Positions 17,842 through 24,778 of a stretch of DNA of 64,000 nucleotides are shown one piece after another (the stretch's first letter is position 1; every line of letters begins with the position of its first letter). Origin of the DNA: Berryella wangjianweii (lineage in GTDB: Bacteria > Actinomycetota > Coriobacteriia > Coriobacteriales > Eggerthellaceae). A model generated the notes under the pieces. The model searched no databases. It was not told the origin of the DNA and was given only the letters and a program-made list of their open reading frames with translations. A program made the position numbers and the translations under genes. The stretch is from NCBI GenBank assembly GCA_013201155.1, contig CP053716.1, positions 1,364,001-1,428,000 of the forward strand, written 5' to 3'.

Positions 17842-18932
17842 CGCCAGGGGTCGGCTTCGAACAGGGGAGGCTCGTCGCGGCGATCGGAATACGGGTCGTA
17901 GCCGTCGTCGTCTTCGGTGGCGGCGCGCAGATAGGGGCTGCGCTCCGGCGATCCTTGCGTTGAGGCGGAAGCGGCCTGCGTGACCGGCCCCGGCCCGGGG
18001 GCGTCGTCCGCCCGCTGGCCGGCCAGCCGCACGTCGTAGGGCGTGGTCTGGTACACGTAGTAGTTCAGCCAGTTGGTGTACAGCAGCTGCGCGTGCGCGC
18101 GCCAGGTGCACAGGGGCCGGCTGCGGGGGTCGTCGTTCGGGTAGTAGTGCGCGGGCAGGTTGGGGTTCATGCCCAGGGCCACGTCGCGGTCGTACTCGAC
18201 CTTCAGCGTGTCAGCGTCGTACTCGGGATGCCCGAAGGCGAAGAAGTGCCGGCTGTCGATGGACTTTGCCAGGTACACGCCGGCTTCTTCCGACACGGCC
18301 ACCAGCTCAAGGTCGGGATGCGCCTCGATGTCGGCGGCCCGCACCTCGGTGTGGCGCGAATGCGGTGCGCGGAAGCGCTCGTCGAAACCGCGCACCAGGG
18401 GAGACGTCGTCTTCACCAGGTCGTGCTCGAACACGCCGAACACCTTGCGCGGCAGGTCGTGCTTGGGAATGCCGTAGTGGAAGTAGATGCCTGCCTGCGC
18501 CCCCCAGCATATATGGAAGGTGGAGTGCACATGGGAGCGGCTCCACTCCATGATCCGGCACAGCTCGTCCCAGTAGTCCACGTCCTCGAAGCGCAGCGTC
18601 TCCACCGGGGCGCCCGTGACGATCAGGCCGTCGTAGTGCTCGTCGCGCACCTCGTCGAAGGTGCGGTAGAAGGCCTCCAGATGCGCGCGCGAGGTGTTCT
18701 TCGCCTGGTGGCTGGCTGTTTGCAGCAGATGAACCTCGATCTGCAGCGGGGTGTTCGACAGCTTGCGCATGATCTGCGTCTCGGTGGCCACCTTCGTGGG
18801 CATCAGGTTCAGCAGCATCACCTTAAGGGGGCGAATATCTTGGTGAAGCGCACGGAATTCGGTCATCACGAAGATGTTCTCGCCTTCGAGCACGCTGGTT
18901 GCGGGCAGGGCGTCGGGAATTCTGATCGGCAT
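17838..18932 (-). CDS. metA: Homoserine O-acetyltransferase (MetA family)
   Basis: 364 aa. It acylates homoserine at the start of methionine synthesis. Key residues fall at the family's own numbering: Cys142 in HICWGAQA (acyl-enzyme), His235 and Glu237 in FGHPEYD. Residue 111 is Glu (GAPVETLRF); in MetA proteins Glu111 goes with acetyl-CoA and Gly111 with succinyl-CoA, so acetyl transfer is predicted despite the usual 'succinyltransferase' label. The C-terminal ~60 residues (after YDVRLAG) are an extra low-complexity acidic tail. The ATG at 18932 has an AGGAGG ribosome site. Convergent with the HAD gene, stops overlapping. Confidence 0.94.
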   Translation of the reverse strand: MPIRIPDALPATSVLEGENIFVMTEFRALHQDIRPLKVMLLNLMPTKVATETQIMRKLSNTPLQIEVHLLQTASHQAKNTSRAHLEAFYRTFDEVRDEHYDGLIVTGAPVETLRFEDVDYWDELCRIMEWSRSHVHSTFHICWGAQAGIYFHYGIPKHDLPRKVFGVFEHDLVKTTSPLVRGFDERFRAPHSRHTEVRAADIEAHPDLELVAVSEEAGVYLAKSIDSRHFFAFGHPEYDADTLKVEYDRDVALGMNPNLPAHYYPNDDPRSRPLCTWRAHAQLLYTNWLNYYVYQTTPYDVRLAGQRADDAPGPGPVTQAASASTQGSPERSPYLRAATEDDDGYDPYSDRRDEPPLFEADPWR

Positions 18933-19275
18933 GGGAAGCGGCCTCCTTCCGTGGCAATGCGGGTATCATACCCCGCCTGACCTGAACCCCGAGAGATCCC
19001 ATTCAAGATGTGATCTGTGCGAAATGAGAAAAAGCCCGATCACAGCCATCGTGACGTTGACGTTTCAGAAGCAGGCGACATACAATGTGCAGGTTCGCTT
19101 TCAAAAGCCCCGTGACGCATGGGCAGAGGAGGCGCCCGCGAAGGAGTCCAGGCCTAAGCGAGCGCGTCGGCGTAGGAACCCGGCATCCGCTCACCTGTGC
19201 ACTTTTGAAAACCAACACCCGCGCAAGCGGACGGGGGCGACGCCGTCGCACCCGTGCAACATTGGAGGAAACGAA
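18933..19275. other. 343-bp divergent region between metA and rplM
   Basis: Holds the metA upstream region, with the dyad GGGTAT-CA-TACCCC at 18961-18974 that on the minus strand includes a TATGAT -10-like hexamer, and the strong rplM promoter. The ~190-nt rplM leader is GC-rich and may fold, but I could not match it to a known ribosomal-protein leader. No SAM riboswitch was recognised before metA. Confidence 0.5.
19057..19086 (+). promoter_or_regulatory. Sigma-70-type promoter of rplM-rpsI
   Basis: TTGACG at 19057-19062 and TACAAT at 19081-19086 with an 18-bp spacer. The best-looking promoter in the window, placed 190 nt before rplM. Confidence 0.75.
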
Positions 19276-19710
19276 GTGAAGACGTATTACGCAAAGCCCA
19301 ACGAGGTTGAGCGCGGCTGGGTCGTGATCGACGCCGAGAACCAGATTCTCGGACGTCTTGCCGTTGAGGCGGCCAAGATCCTGCGCGGCAAGAACAAGCC
19401 GCAGTACACTCCGCATGTTGACACCGGCGATTTCGTGGTGATCATCAATGCCGAGAAGGTGCGCGTGACCGGCAACAAGGCCACCGACAAGCGTTACTAC
19501 CGCCACAGCGGTTATCCCGGCGGCCTGAAGTCCGAGTCGTTCAACGAGGCCATCGCCAAGCACCCCGAGCGCGTGCTTGAGCATGCCATCAAGGGCATGC
19601 TTCCCAAGACCCGCCTCGGCCGGGCAATGGGCAAGAAGCTCAAGGTGTACGCTGGTCCTGAGCATCCTCATGCAGCTCAGCAGCCGCGTGAGTTCAAGAT
19701 GGAGGGCTAG
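19276..19710 (+). CDS. rplM: 50S ribosomal protein L13
   Basis: 144 aa. A GTG start at 19276 with TTGGAGG upstream. It is an early-assembling 23S rRNA-binding protein of the large subunit. Typical sequence: [65 protein letters not shown] and [17 protein letters not shown]. The open frame continues upstream, but the GTG is where L13 homology begins and where the ribosome site lies. It is followed 2 nt later by rpsI, the universal rplM-rpsI pair. Confidence 0.97.
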   Translation: MKTYYAKPNEVERGWVVIDAENQILGRLAVEAAKILRGKNKPQYTPHVDTGDFVVIINAEKVRVTGNKATDKRYYRHSGYPGGLKSESFNEAIAKHPERVLEHAIKGMLPKTRLGRAMGKKLKVYAGPEHPHAAQQPREFKMEG

Positions 19711-19712
19711 TC

Positions 19713-20105
19713 ATGGCAAATGAGGCACTGTATTACGGCACTGGCCGCAGGAAGAACGCCGTTGCGCGCGTGCGCTTGGTTCCCGGCACCGGCAAGGTGA
19801 CGGTCAACGGTCGCGAGGCGATCGACTACTTCGGTCGTCAGGCGCTGGTGGACGTTGCCCTGGCTCCGTTCAAGGTTACGGACACCGTCGGTCACTTCGA
19901 TGTGATCGCCCTGCTGAACGGCGGCGGCATTGCCGGTCAGGCTGGCGCTCTGCGTCACGGCATCTCGCGTGCCCTTCTGGCGGCGGGCGAGTATCGCCCC
20001 GAGCTGAAGAAGGCCGGCTTCCTGACCCGCGACCCCCGTATGGTGGAGCGCAAGAAGTACGGTCTGAAGAAGGCCCGCAAGCGTCCGCAGTTCTCGAAGC
20101 GCTAG
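19713..20105 (+). CDS. rpsI: 30S ribosomal protein S9
   Basis: 130 aa, normal length. [48 protein letters not shown] and the C-terminal [17 protein letters not shown] tail that reaches the decoding site tRNAs. Co-transcribed with rplM and closed by a canonical terminator. Confidence 0.98.
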   Translation: MANEALYYGTGRRKNAVARVRLVPGTGKVTVNGREAIDYFGRQALVDVALAPFKVTDTVGHFDVIALLNGGGIAGQAGALRHGISRALLAAGEYRPELKKAGFLTRDPRMVERKKYGLKKARKRPQFSKR

Positions 20106-20143
20106 GCGCTCGACGCGAACGCAGCGATTTCATCGCACTGCCT

Positions 20144-20174
20144 GGAACCCGTCCTTGTGGCGGGTTCCTTTTTT
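20144..20174 (+). terminator. Intrinsic terminator of rplM-rpsI
   Basis: GGAACCCG/CGGGTTCC stem with a 9-nt loop, followed directly by six T residues. Confidence 0.92.
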
Positions 20175-20205
20175 GTGCGGCGTTGGCCGCAGGTGGAAGG
20201 TCAGG

Positions 20206-20298
20206 TTGGAAGCGCACGTGCGTCACATTTACGAGAAGGCGGGCGTGGCCACGCGTCAGCAGCTGATCGACGCGCTTGAGGATGATGCGCAAGGGTGA
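20206..20298 (+). pseudogene. Remnant of a LuxR-family regulator (C-terminal DNA-binding helix)
   Basis: The in-frame peptide LEAHVRHIYEKAGVATRQQL continues IDALEDDAQG to a TGA stop. This is the recognition helix and last helix of LuxR/NarL-type HTH domains (consensus VRHIYEKxGVxxRQELI). Nothing upstream in the same frame extends the homology; rpsI's terminator lies immediately before it. No start or ribosome site is present. It therefore looks like the surviving 3' end of a deleted regulator gene. Such regulators are expanded in Eggerthellaceae and often sit next to respiratory genes, as this one does. Confidence 0.72.
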
Positions 20299-20938
20299 GG
20301 GATTCCGCATTGCACGTGCGATAGTCGCGCACCCGCATGCGCTCGGTGCCGTGCACGGCACCCGGCCGAGAGCGATGCGGCACCGTGAGCCGTTCCCGCG
20401 CGGCGCTTGCCTGAGGCTGCCGTGCGCAGCATGCACCGGGCGGCAATCGCGCGGCAATCGCGGGGCCATTGCAGGGCAAGCGCATGCCAATCGTGCACAG
20501 CCAGCCGATTGCGGGGCAGATGCGCGAAGCTTGGCGGACGCCCCGAGTCGTCGTGTCCTTCACAGAGTGAACATAATTGAGATGTCCATCATATGGGCAG
20601 TTCAGAAGGGGTTATCACCCATTTTGGGTAGGGGTTATACCCCTGGGGGGATGGAAATAGCCCCTTTCGGCGGATGCATTCCCGAAGGGGTTTCCCTAGT
20701 ATTCAGTCTATCCGCTGTTACCGCGCGCGGACGTACCTGTGGGTGTGCGCAGCGCATGGTGGCAAGGAGGGGCAAGCTGTCGATCATACGAACCGATCAA
20801 GGCGGGTGACGCTACGTTGCCGGCCGGCCGGCCTGTGATCGAAGGCTTGCCGATGGGGCGCCGCATGGCGACCGCAATGAGGGGGCGTAAGGGACGCCAC
20901 CTTGAAATAGGCACTCGACGTGAGAGAGGGAGTTGATA
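20299..20938. other. 640-bp gene-free region upstream of the cytochrome gene
   Basis: No supportable gene. Contains a comparatively AT-rich patch (20570-20710) with tandem dyad elements and a hairpin CCCCTTTCGG/CCGAAGGGG (20662-20691), both listed or discussed separately. The region probably combines decayed regulator sequence with the control region of the cytochrome gene. Confidence 0.6.
20607..20643 (+). promoter_or_regulatory. Tandem dyad elements, likely operator
   Basis: AGGGGTTATCACCC (20607-20620) and AGGGGTTATACCCC (20630-20643), start-to-start spacing 23 bp, about two helical turns. The second copy is a clean dyad GGGGT-TAT-ACCCC. Likely binding sites for a dimeric regulator of the downstream cytochrome gene, about 300 bp away. 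Confidence 0.5.
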
Positions 20939-21640
20939 ATGGACGAGAACACCAAGGTCGATCAGAGCGCCGCCGAGCCGGCGCCCAAGAAGTCGAAGAA
21001 GAACCGCTTCGTGATTCTGGGCGTGGTCGCGGTTGTCGTGATCGCACTGGGCGCGGGGTTCTGGAAGTGGCACGAGACGGCGGGCTTCTGCGCTGCGATC
21101 TGCCACACGCCCATGGACGAGTACTACGACACCTGGGCGAACGGAACGGTTGACAAGAGCGGCAACCCTGTTTCCAACCCGGCGGGCATGCTGGCCTACG
21201 CTCATGCGAACTACGATCGCGCGGGCAACCAGGTGGAGCACGGTGCGGGCATGCAGTGCATGGACTGCCACATCCCCACCATTTCCGAGCAGGTTCACGA
21301 GGCTCTGTCGTGGGTGACCGGCGATTACGAGTACCCGCTGGAGAAGCGCACGCTGGACGACCTGGTGGCTGCTCGTGGTCTTGAGAACAGCAGCGAGTTC
21401 TGCATCAACGACGCCTGTCATGCCGACCTTCAGAGCAAGGATGCGTTCGTTGCCTCCACGGCGGGGCTGAGCGCCGCCCGCAACCCGCACACCATGCCTC
21501 ACGGCAAGGTCGATTGCGGCGAGTGCCACAACGCCCATACGGTGTCCACCAACTTCTGCGGAAGCTGCCACGCCGACTCCCCGGTTCCCGAGGGATGGGT
21601 GTCGTACAAGGACTTCAAGGCTATGAGCGCCAAGAAGTAG
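20939..21640 (+). CDS. Multiheme c-type cytochrome, NapC/NrfH-like membrane quinol dehydrogenase type
   Basis: 233 aa. I chose the ATG at 20939 (GAGGGAG upstream) over a TTG at 20933. A single N-terminal helix (about residues 23-42) anchors the protein; the rest is outside the membrane. Five heme-attachment motifs: Cys51-His56 (CAAICH, C-x3-CH), Cys107-His111 (CMDCH), Cys155-His161 (CINDACH, C-x4-CH), Cys193-His197 (CGECH) and Cys207-His211 (CGSCH). NapC/NrfH-type proteins pass electrons from menaquinol to an extracytoplasmic reductase. No reductase gene is adjacent: it is flanked by a gene-poor control region and ilvE, so the partner must be encoded elsewhere. Two motifs have unusual spacing. 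Confidence 0.88.
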   Translation: MDENTKVDQSAAEPAPKKSKKNRFVILGVVAVVVIALGAGFWKWHETAGFCAAICHTPMDEYYDTWANGTVDKSGNPVSNPAGMLAYAHANYDRAGNQVEHGAGMQCMDCHIPTISEQVHEALSWVTGDYEYPLEKRTLDDLVAARGLENSSEFCINDACHADLQSKDAFVASTAGLSAARNPHTMPHGKVDCGECHNAHTVSTNFCGSCHADSPVPEGWVSYKDFKAMSAKK

Positions 21641-21684
21641 CGCCTGCGCATATCAAGCTCGCACGAGCCTGTCAGCGTGGAATC

Positions 21685-21713
21685 GAAGGCCCTGGGCACT
21701 GCCCGGGGCCTTC
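21685..21713 (+). terminator. Terminator-like hairpin after the cytochrome gene
   Basis: GAAGGCCC/GGGCCTTC stem with internal TGGGCAC-type pairing, followed by a short T-rich stretch. 44 bp after the stop. Confidence 0.6.
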
Positions 21714-21880
21714 TTCGCTGCAGGCGCTTTCCTATCGGGTCCTGCCGCACCGGCACCCAACCCGAAGGGCGAAAGCCGCGCCTTGGCGAAAGCCGCGTCG
21801 CAGGGTCGCGGCAATGCGCCCTCGGTGCGATGAATCGGTGCACATAAGCGCCCCCATCTGGTCGATTCGGGGCGGCGGTG

Positions 21881-21927
21881 TACAATCGTCGCAGATAGAG
21901 CGCGCATGTTGCTGGATGCATGCGCGC
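21881..21927 (+). promoter_or_regulatory. ilvE promoter -10 and 5' leader hairpin
   Basis: TACAAT at 21881-21886 with a weak -35 (TGGTCG, 16-bp spacing). The predicted transcript begins a few bases later with a perfect 9-bp hairpin GCGCGCATG/CATGCGCGC (21900-21908 and 21919-21927), ending 8 nt before the AAAGGGAGG ribosome site. Probably a 5' stabiliser or a control element. Confidence 0.5.
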
Positions 21928-21948
21928 GCCTTCGGGAAAGGGAGGGTC

Positions 21949-22896
21949 ATGGCAGGCATACCTGAAGTGGAGTTCATCTGGAAGAACGGCAAACTGGTTC
22001 CGTGGGCCGAGGCCACCACGCATGTGCTGAGCCACTCCCTGCATTACGGCTCGGGCGTGTTCGAGGGCATTCGCTGCTACGAGAACCCCAAAACCGGAAA
22101 AAGCTACGTGTTTCGCCTGGTGGAGCACATGGAGCGCTTGGAGCGCAGCTGCAAGATCGCTCAGATCGAGCTGCCCTACACCGCCTCGCAGCTGGCTGAG
22201 GCCACGTTGGAGGTCATTCGCGCCAATGGTCTGAGCAAGTGCTACATCCGCCCCATCGTGTACCGCGGCTACGGCGTGATGGGCATCGACCCCACCGGGT
22301 CCGCCACCGAAGTGGCGATCGCCGTATGGCCCTGGGATGCCTACCTGGGCGAGGAGGCGCTGGCTCAGGGCGTGAAGGTGGGCGTGTCGTCGTGGCGCCA
22401 GCGTTCGGTGAACGCGATTCCGCCTGCGGTGAAGTCCACGGCATCGTACATGAACTCGCTGCTGGCCAAGCTTGAGGCCAAGGCGCACGGCTACGACGAG
22501 GCCGTGATGCTGAACGAGGCCGGACTGGTGTGCGAGGGCACGGGCGAGAATCTGTTCGTGGTGCGCAACGGCGTGATATCGACCCCGCCGCTATCCGACG
22601 GCGTGCTTGAGGGCATCACGCGCGATTCGGTGCTGCAGATCGCCACAGATCTGTTCGAGGCCGGCGACCTGGACGTGTGTCCGCTGGAGGAAAGCCTCAC
22701 GCGCACCGACCTGTACGTGGCTGACGAGGTGTTCATGACCGGCTCGGCCGCCGAGGTCACCCCGGTGGCCAGCGTGGATGGCCGTGTGGTGGGCCAGGGT
22801 GCCCGCGGCCCGGTTACCGAGGCGCTGCAGAGGCGCTTCTTCGACGTGGTGTACGGCAACGTCGAGCAGTACGAGCACTGGCTGACCGAGCTGTAG
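21949..22896 (+). CDS. ilvE: Branched-chain amino acid aminotransferase
   Basis: 315 aa. The ATG at 21949 has AAAGGGAGG. A fold-IV PLP enzyme moving amino groups between glutamate and the keto acids of Leu, Ile and Val. Seen: HSLHYGSGVFEGIRCYE, YIRPIVYRGYGVMG, NAIPPAVKSTASYMNSLLAK (PLP Lys), EAVMLNEAGLVCEGTGENLFVV and DEVFMTGSAAEVTPV. Length and motifs fit the bacterial type I IlvE group. It appears to be a single-gene unit with its own promoter. Confidence 0.96.
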   Translation: MAGIPEVEFIWKNGKLVPWAEATTHVLSHSLHYGSGVFEGIRCYENPKTGKSYVFRLVEHMERLERSCKIAQIELPYTASQLAEATLEVIRANGLSKCYIRPIVYRGYGVMGIDPTGSATEVAIAVWPWDAYLGEEALAQGVKVGVSSWRQRSVNAIPPAVKSTASYMNSLLAKLEAKAHGYDEAVMLNEAGLVCEGTGENLFVVRNGVISTPPLSDGVLEGITRDSVLQIATDLFEAGDLDVCPLEESLTRTDLYVADEVFMTGSAAEVTPVASVDGRVVGQGARGPVTEALQRRFFDVVYGNVEQYEHWLTEL

Positions 22897-22998
22897 GCTC
22901 GCGGTTTCAGCGAAGGGCGCGGGCGTCGCGGCGTGCGGCGCGTGCGCCCTTTCATCTGCCCCGTGCCCGCGCGTGCGGGCAGCCTATAAGGAGTTTTG

Positions 22999-23295
22999 AT
23001 GTCTGACCTGCGCACTCATGAGGTTGACGACCTGCTGAGCGTTCTGTGCTCCATCGACGACCCCGATGCCCTGTACGGGCTGCTCGAGGACCTGTACACC
23101 ATCAGGGAGATTCGCGAATCGGCTCGTCGTCTCAGCGTGGCGCGCATGCTGGACGAGGGGCTTTCGTATGCGGTCATCGAGCAGCGCACCGGCGCCTCGG
23201 CCACCACCATTGCCCGCGTGTCGAAGTGCCTGGCACATGGGTCGGGCGGTTATCGCACGGCTCTTGACGCCTTGGCCGCGCGCGCGGAAGCGTAG
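22999..23295 (+). CDS. YerC/YecD family TrpR-like transcriptional regulator
   Basis: 98 aa; TAAGGAG precedes the ATG. The all-helical TrpR-superfamily domain is clear: SIDDPDALYGLLEDLYTIREIRE, then the HTH in RRLSVARMLDEGLSYAVIEQRTGASATTIARVSKCL. YerC/YecD proteins are TrpR relatives of poorly known function, common in Gram-positive bacteria. A 7-bp palindrome lies 18 bp after its stop, in front of the next gene, and could be its operator. Confidence 0.88.
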   Translation: MSDLRTHEVDDLLSVLCSIDDPDALYGLLEDLYTIREIRESARRLSVARMLDEGLSYAVIEQRTGASATTIARVSKCLAHGSGGYRTALDALAARAEA

Positions 23296-23313
23296 GTCGC
23301 CGCTTACCCCGCT

Positions 23314-23328
23314 TTAGCTGGCAGCTAA
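23314..23328 (+). promoter_or_regulatory. Palindrome TTAGCTG-G-CAGCTAA, candidate operator
   Basis: Perfect 7-bp inverted repeat around one central base, directly before a TTGACC hexamer (23333-23338) and upstream of the DUF5067-type gene. Spacing and symmetry are operator-like. A second inverted repeat AACATC/GATGTT (23352-23367) lies just downstream. Confidence 0.5.
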
Positions 23329-23396
23329 TGAATTGACCAGCGCGCTTGCCTAACATCTTCCGATGTTGGTTAGACCGATATTGGAAAGAGGACATC

Positions 23397-24140
23397 ATGG
23401 AAAGCAACGCGACCGCCCCTCAGAAGGGCACTCCCGCCGTGGCCATCGCCGGCTTGGTGATCGGCATTCTGGCTGCGCTCACCTCGTTCATTCCCATCAT
23501 CAACAACGTCTCGTTCATCCTCGCCCTGGTGGGCGCGGTACTGGGCGTAGTCGGCGTTATCCAGACCAAGGGCGGCAAGCGCGGCGGCAAGGGCCTGGCC
23601 ATTACGGCGCTGGTGGTGAACATCGTGGCCATCGTCATGGTGCTGGCCACGCAGGCGCTGTTCTCGGCGGCCATCGACAGCGCCATGGAAAGCACGAAGG
23701 CGACCAACGTGGCCTCTCAGTCGGCCGAGACGGCCTCCGAGCAGAAGAGCGAGGCTGCGCCTGCCGAGAAGTCCAAGAAGAAGGGCCGCGAGTACGCGGT
23801 GACCATCGACTCGGCCAAGGTGGTGGAGTCCAAGTACCAAAAGGGCACGAAGATCATGGTGATCACGTACAGCTGGACGAACACCGAAGAGAAGGACAGC
23901 GCGTTTATCTCCACGCTCAGCGCGCGGGCCTTTCAGAACGGCGTCGAGCTGAAGCACAGCCTGATGTTCGACAAGGAGGGCACGGATGCCACCGCGCAGG
24001 TGAAGCCCGGTACCGCGGTTCAGACGCAGATGGGCTTCGAGCTTGCCGATTCCAGCGAGGTGACCGCCGAGGTGAAGCCGATCATCTCCCTCAACGGCGA
24101 CAAGGATATTCTTGACACCAAGACCTTCAGCGTTGAGTAG
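23397..24140 (+). CDS. DUF5067-type membrane-anchored protein
   Basis: 247 aa from the ATG at 23397 (GGAAAGAGG upstream). N-terminal part: two hydrophobic helices (about residues 12-33 and 37-55) with a basic KGGKRGGKG loop, then a third helix around 63-85, a DUF4190-like arrangement. A charged Ser/Lys/Glu linker follows, then a beta-rich C-terminal domain (EYAVTIDSAKVVESKYQKGTKIMVITYSWTNTEEKDSAF) matching the DUF5067 family, which lies on the outer face in other Gram-positives. Function is unknown. Downstream of the YerC-like regulator but with its own upstream palindromes. Confidence 0.75.
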   Translation: MESNATAPQKGTPAVAIAGLVIGILAALTSFIPIINNVSFILALVGAVLGVVGVIQTKGGKRGGKGLAITALVVNIVAIVMVLATQALFSAAIDSAMESTKATNVASQSAETASEQKSEAAPAEKSKKKGREYAVTIDSAKVVESKYQKGTKIMVITYSWTNTEEKDSAFISTLSARAFQNGVELKHSLMFDKEGTDATAQVKPGTAVQTQMGFELADSSEVTAEVKPIISLNGDKDILDTKTFSVE

Positions 24141-24160
24141 CGACCTTGGGTAGTACACTG

Positions 24161-24186
24161 GGGCGCGGGGGCCACTCCCCGCGCCC
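24161..24186 (+). terminator. Strong hairpin after the DUF5067-type gene
   Basis: Perfect 10-bp stem GGGCGCGGGG/CCCCGCGCCC with a 6-nt loop, 20 bp past the stop. No U-tract, so termination is plausible but not certain. Confidence 0.55.
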
Positions 24187-24298
24187 GCGTCGTGTGGGGG
24201 TGCCCGCGTGTCGGGTTCCCAGTCTGCGCCTTCGCCGTGCATGGGGTGCGCGCATGGCCCGCGTTATGCCCACCACCGGAGCGAAAGGCACCGCCATC

Positions 24299-24718
24299 AT
24301 GGAGGAGCCCCTTACCGAGCACCTGCTCAGCGAGCTTCTGCGGTCATCCGATCCAGCGTGTTTCGCCGTTGAGCGACTGGCTGACCCACCCACGCTGTCG
24401 GCGTACCTGAACGAGCTGCTGAACCAGAAGGGCTTGGTGCGTTCGAAGGTGGTTGCCGCCGCAGGCGTGAATCCCACCTTCGGCTATCAGATATTCACGG
24501 GCGCACGGCGCGCCTCGCGCGATGTGCTGCTGCAGCTGGGATTTGCCCTGGGCTGCGATCTTCGTCAGATGAATAGGCTGCTGCAGGCGGGCGGAGCCAA
24601 CGGGCTGTACTGCAAGGGTCGCCGCGATGCGATCATTATTTTCGGTATCGACCGAGGTCAGAGCATTGCCCAGGTGAACGAATCACTCTACAATCTGGGA
24701 GAGGCCACCATCGGATAG
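24299..24718 (+). CDS. Helix-turn-helix protein partnered with the kinase
   Basis: 139 aa. I placed the start at the ATG 24299 (GAAAGG 11 nt upstream); in-frame ATGs at 24254 and 24266 are possible. XRE-like helical DNA-binding domain: LSAYLNELLNQKGLVRSKVVAAAGVNPTFGYQIFTGARRASRDVLLQLGFALGCDLRQMNRLLQ. The segment TFGYQIFTGARRASR occupies the recognition-helix position and carries Ser/Thr residues that the neighbouring kinase could modify. The next gene begins 60 bp later on the same strand. Confidence 0.72.
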   Translation: MEEPLTEHLLSELLRSSDPACFAVERLADPPTLSAYLNELLNQKGLVRSKVVAAAGVNPTFGYQIFTGARRASRDVLLQLGFALGCDLRQMNRLLQAGGANGLYCKGRRDAIIIFGIDRGQSIAQVNESLYNLGEATIG

Positions 24719-24778
24719 CGCTGCGCCGCGTACGGGCCTGCGGTTACGGGATGCCAGATACGGAACGGAGCGCGCCAC

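Larger units (their letters stand above)
21641..21948. other. 308-bp region between the cytochrome gene and ilvE
   Basis: Contains the cytochrome terminator, then about 160 bp of GC-rich sequence in which I see nothing, then the ilvE -10 element and leader hairpin. Confidence 0.6.

Noticed and set aside
18933-19056. A SAM or other methionine-related riboswitch before metA
   Set aside because: The leader is short (about 40 nt from the likely -10) and shows no conserved riboswitch core.
20630-20643. A NarL-type heptamer (TACCCCT) in the dyad region
   Set aside because: A single heptamer match is weak, and the sequence is better described as one half of the tandem GGGGTTAT(n)ACCC dyads.
20276-20809. 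A 177-codon plus-strand frame in the gap before the cytochrome gene
   Set aside because: No ribosome site, no recognisable domain and it overlaps the LuxR remnant and operator-like repeats.
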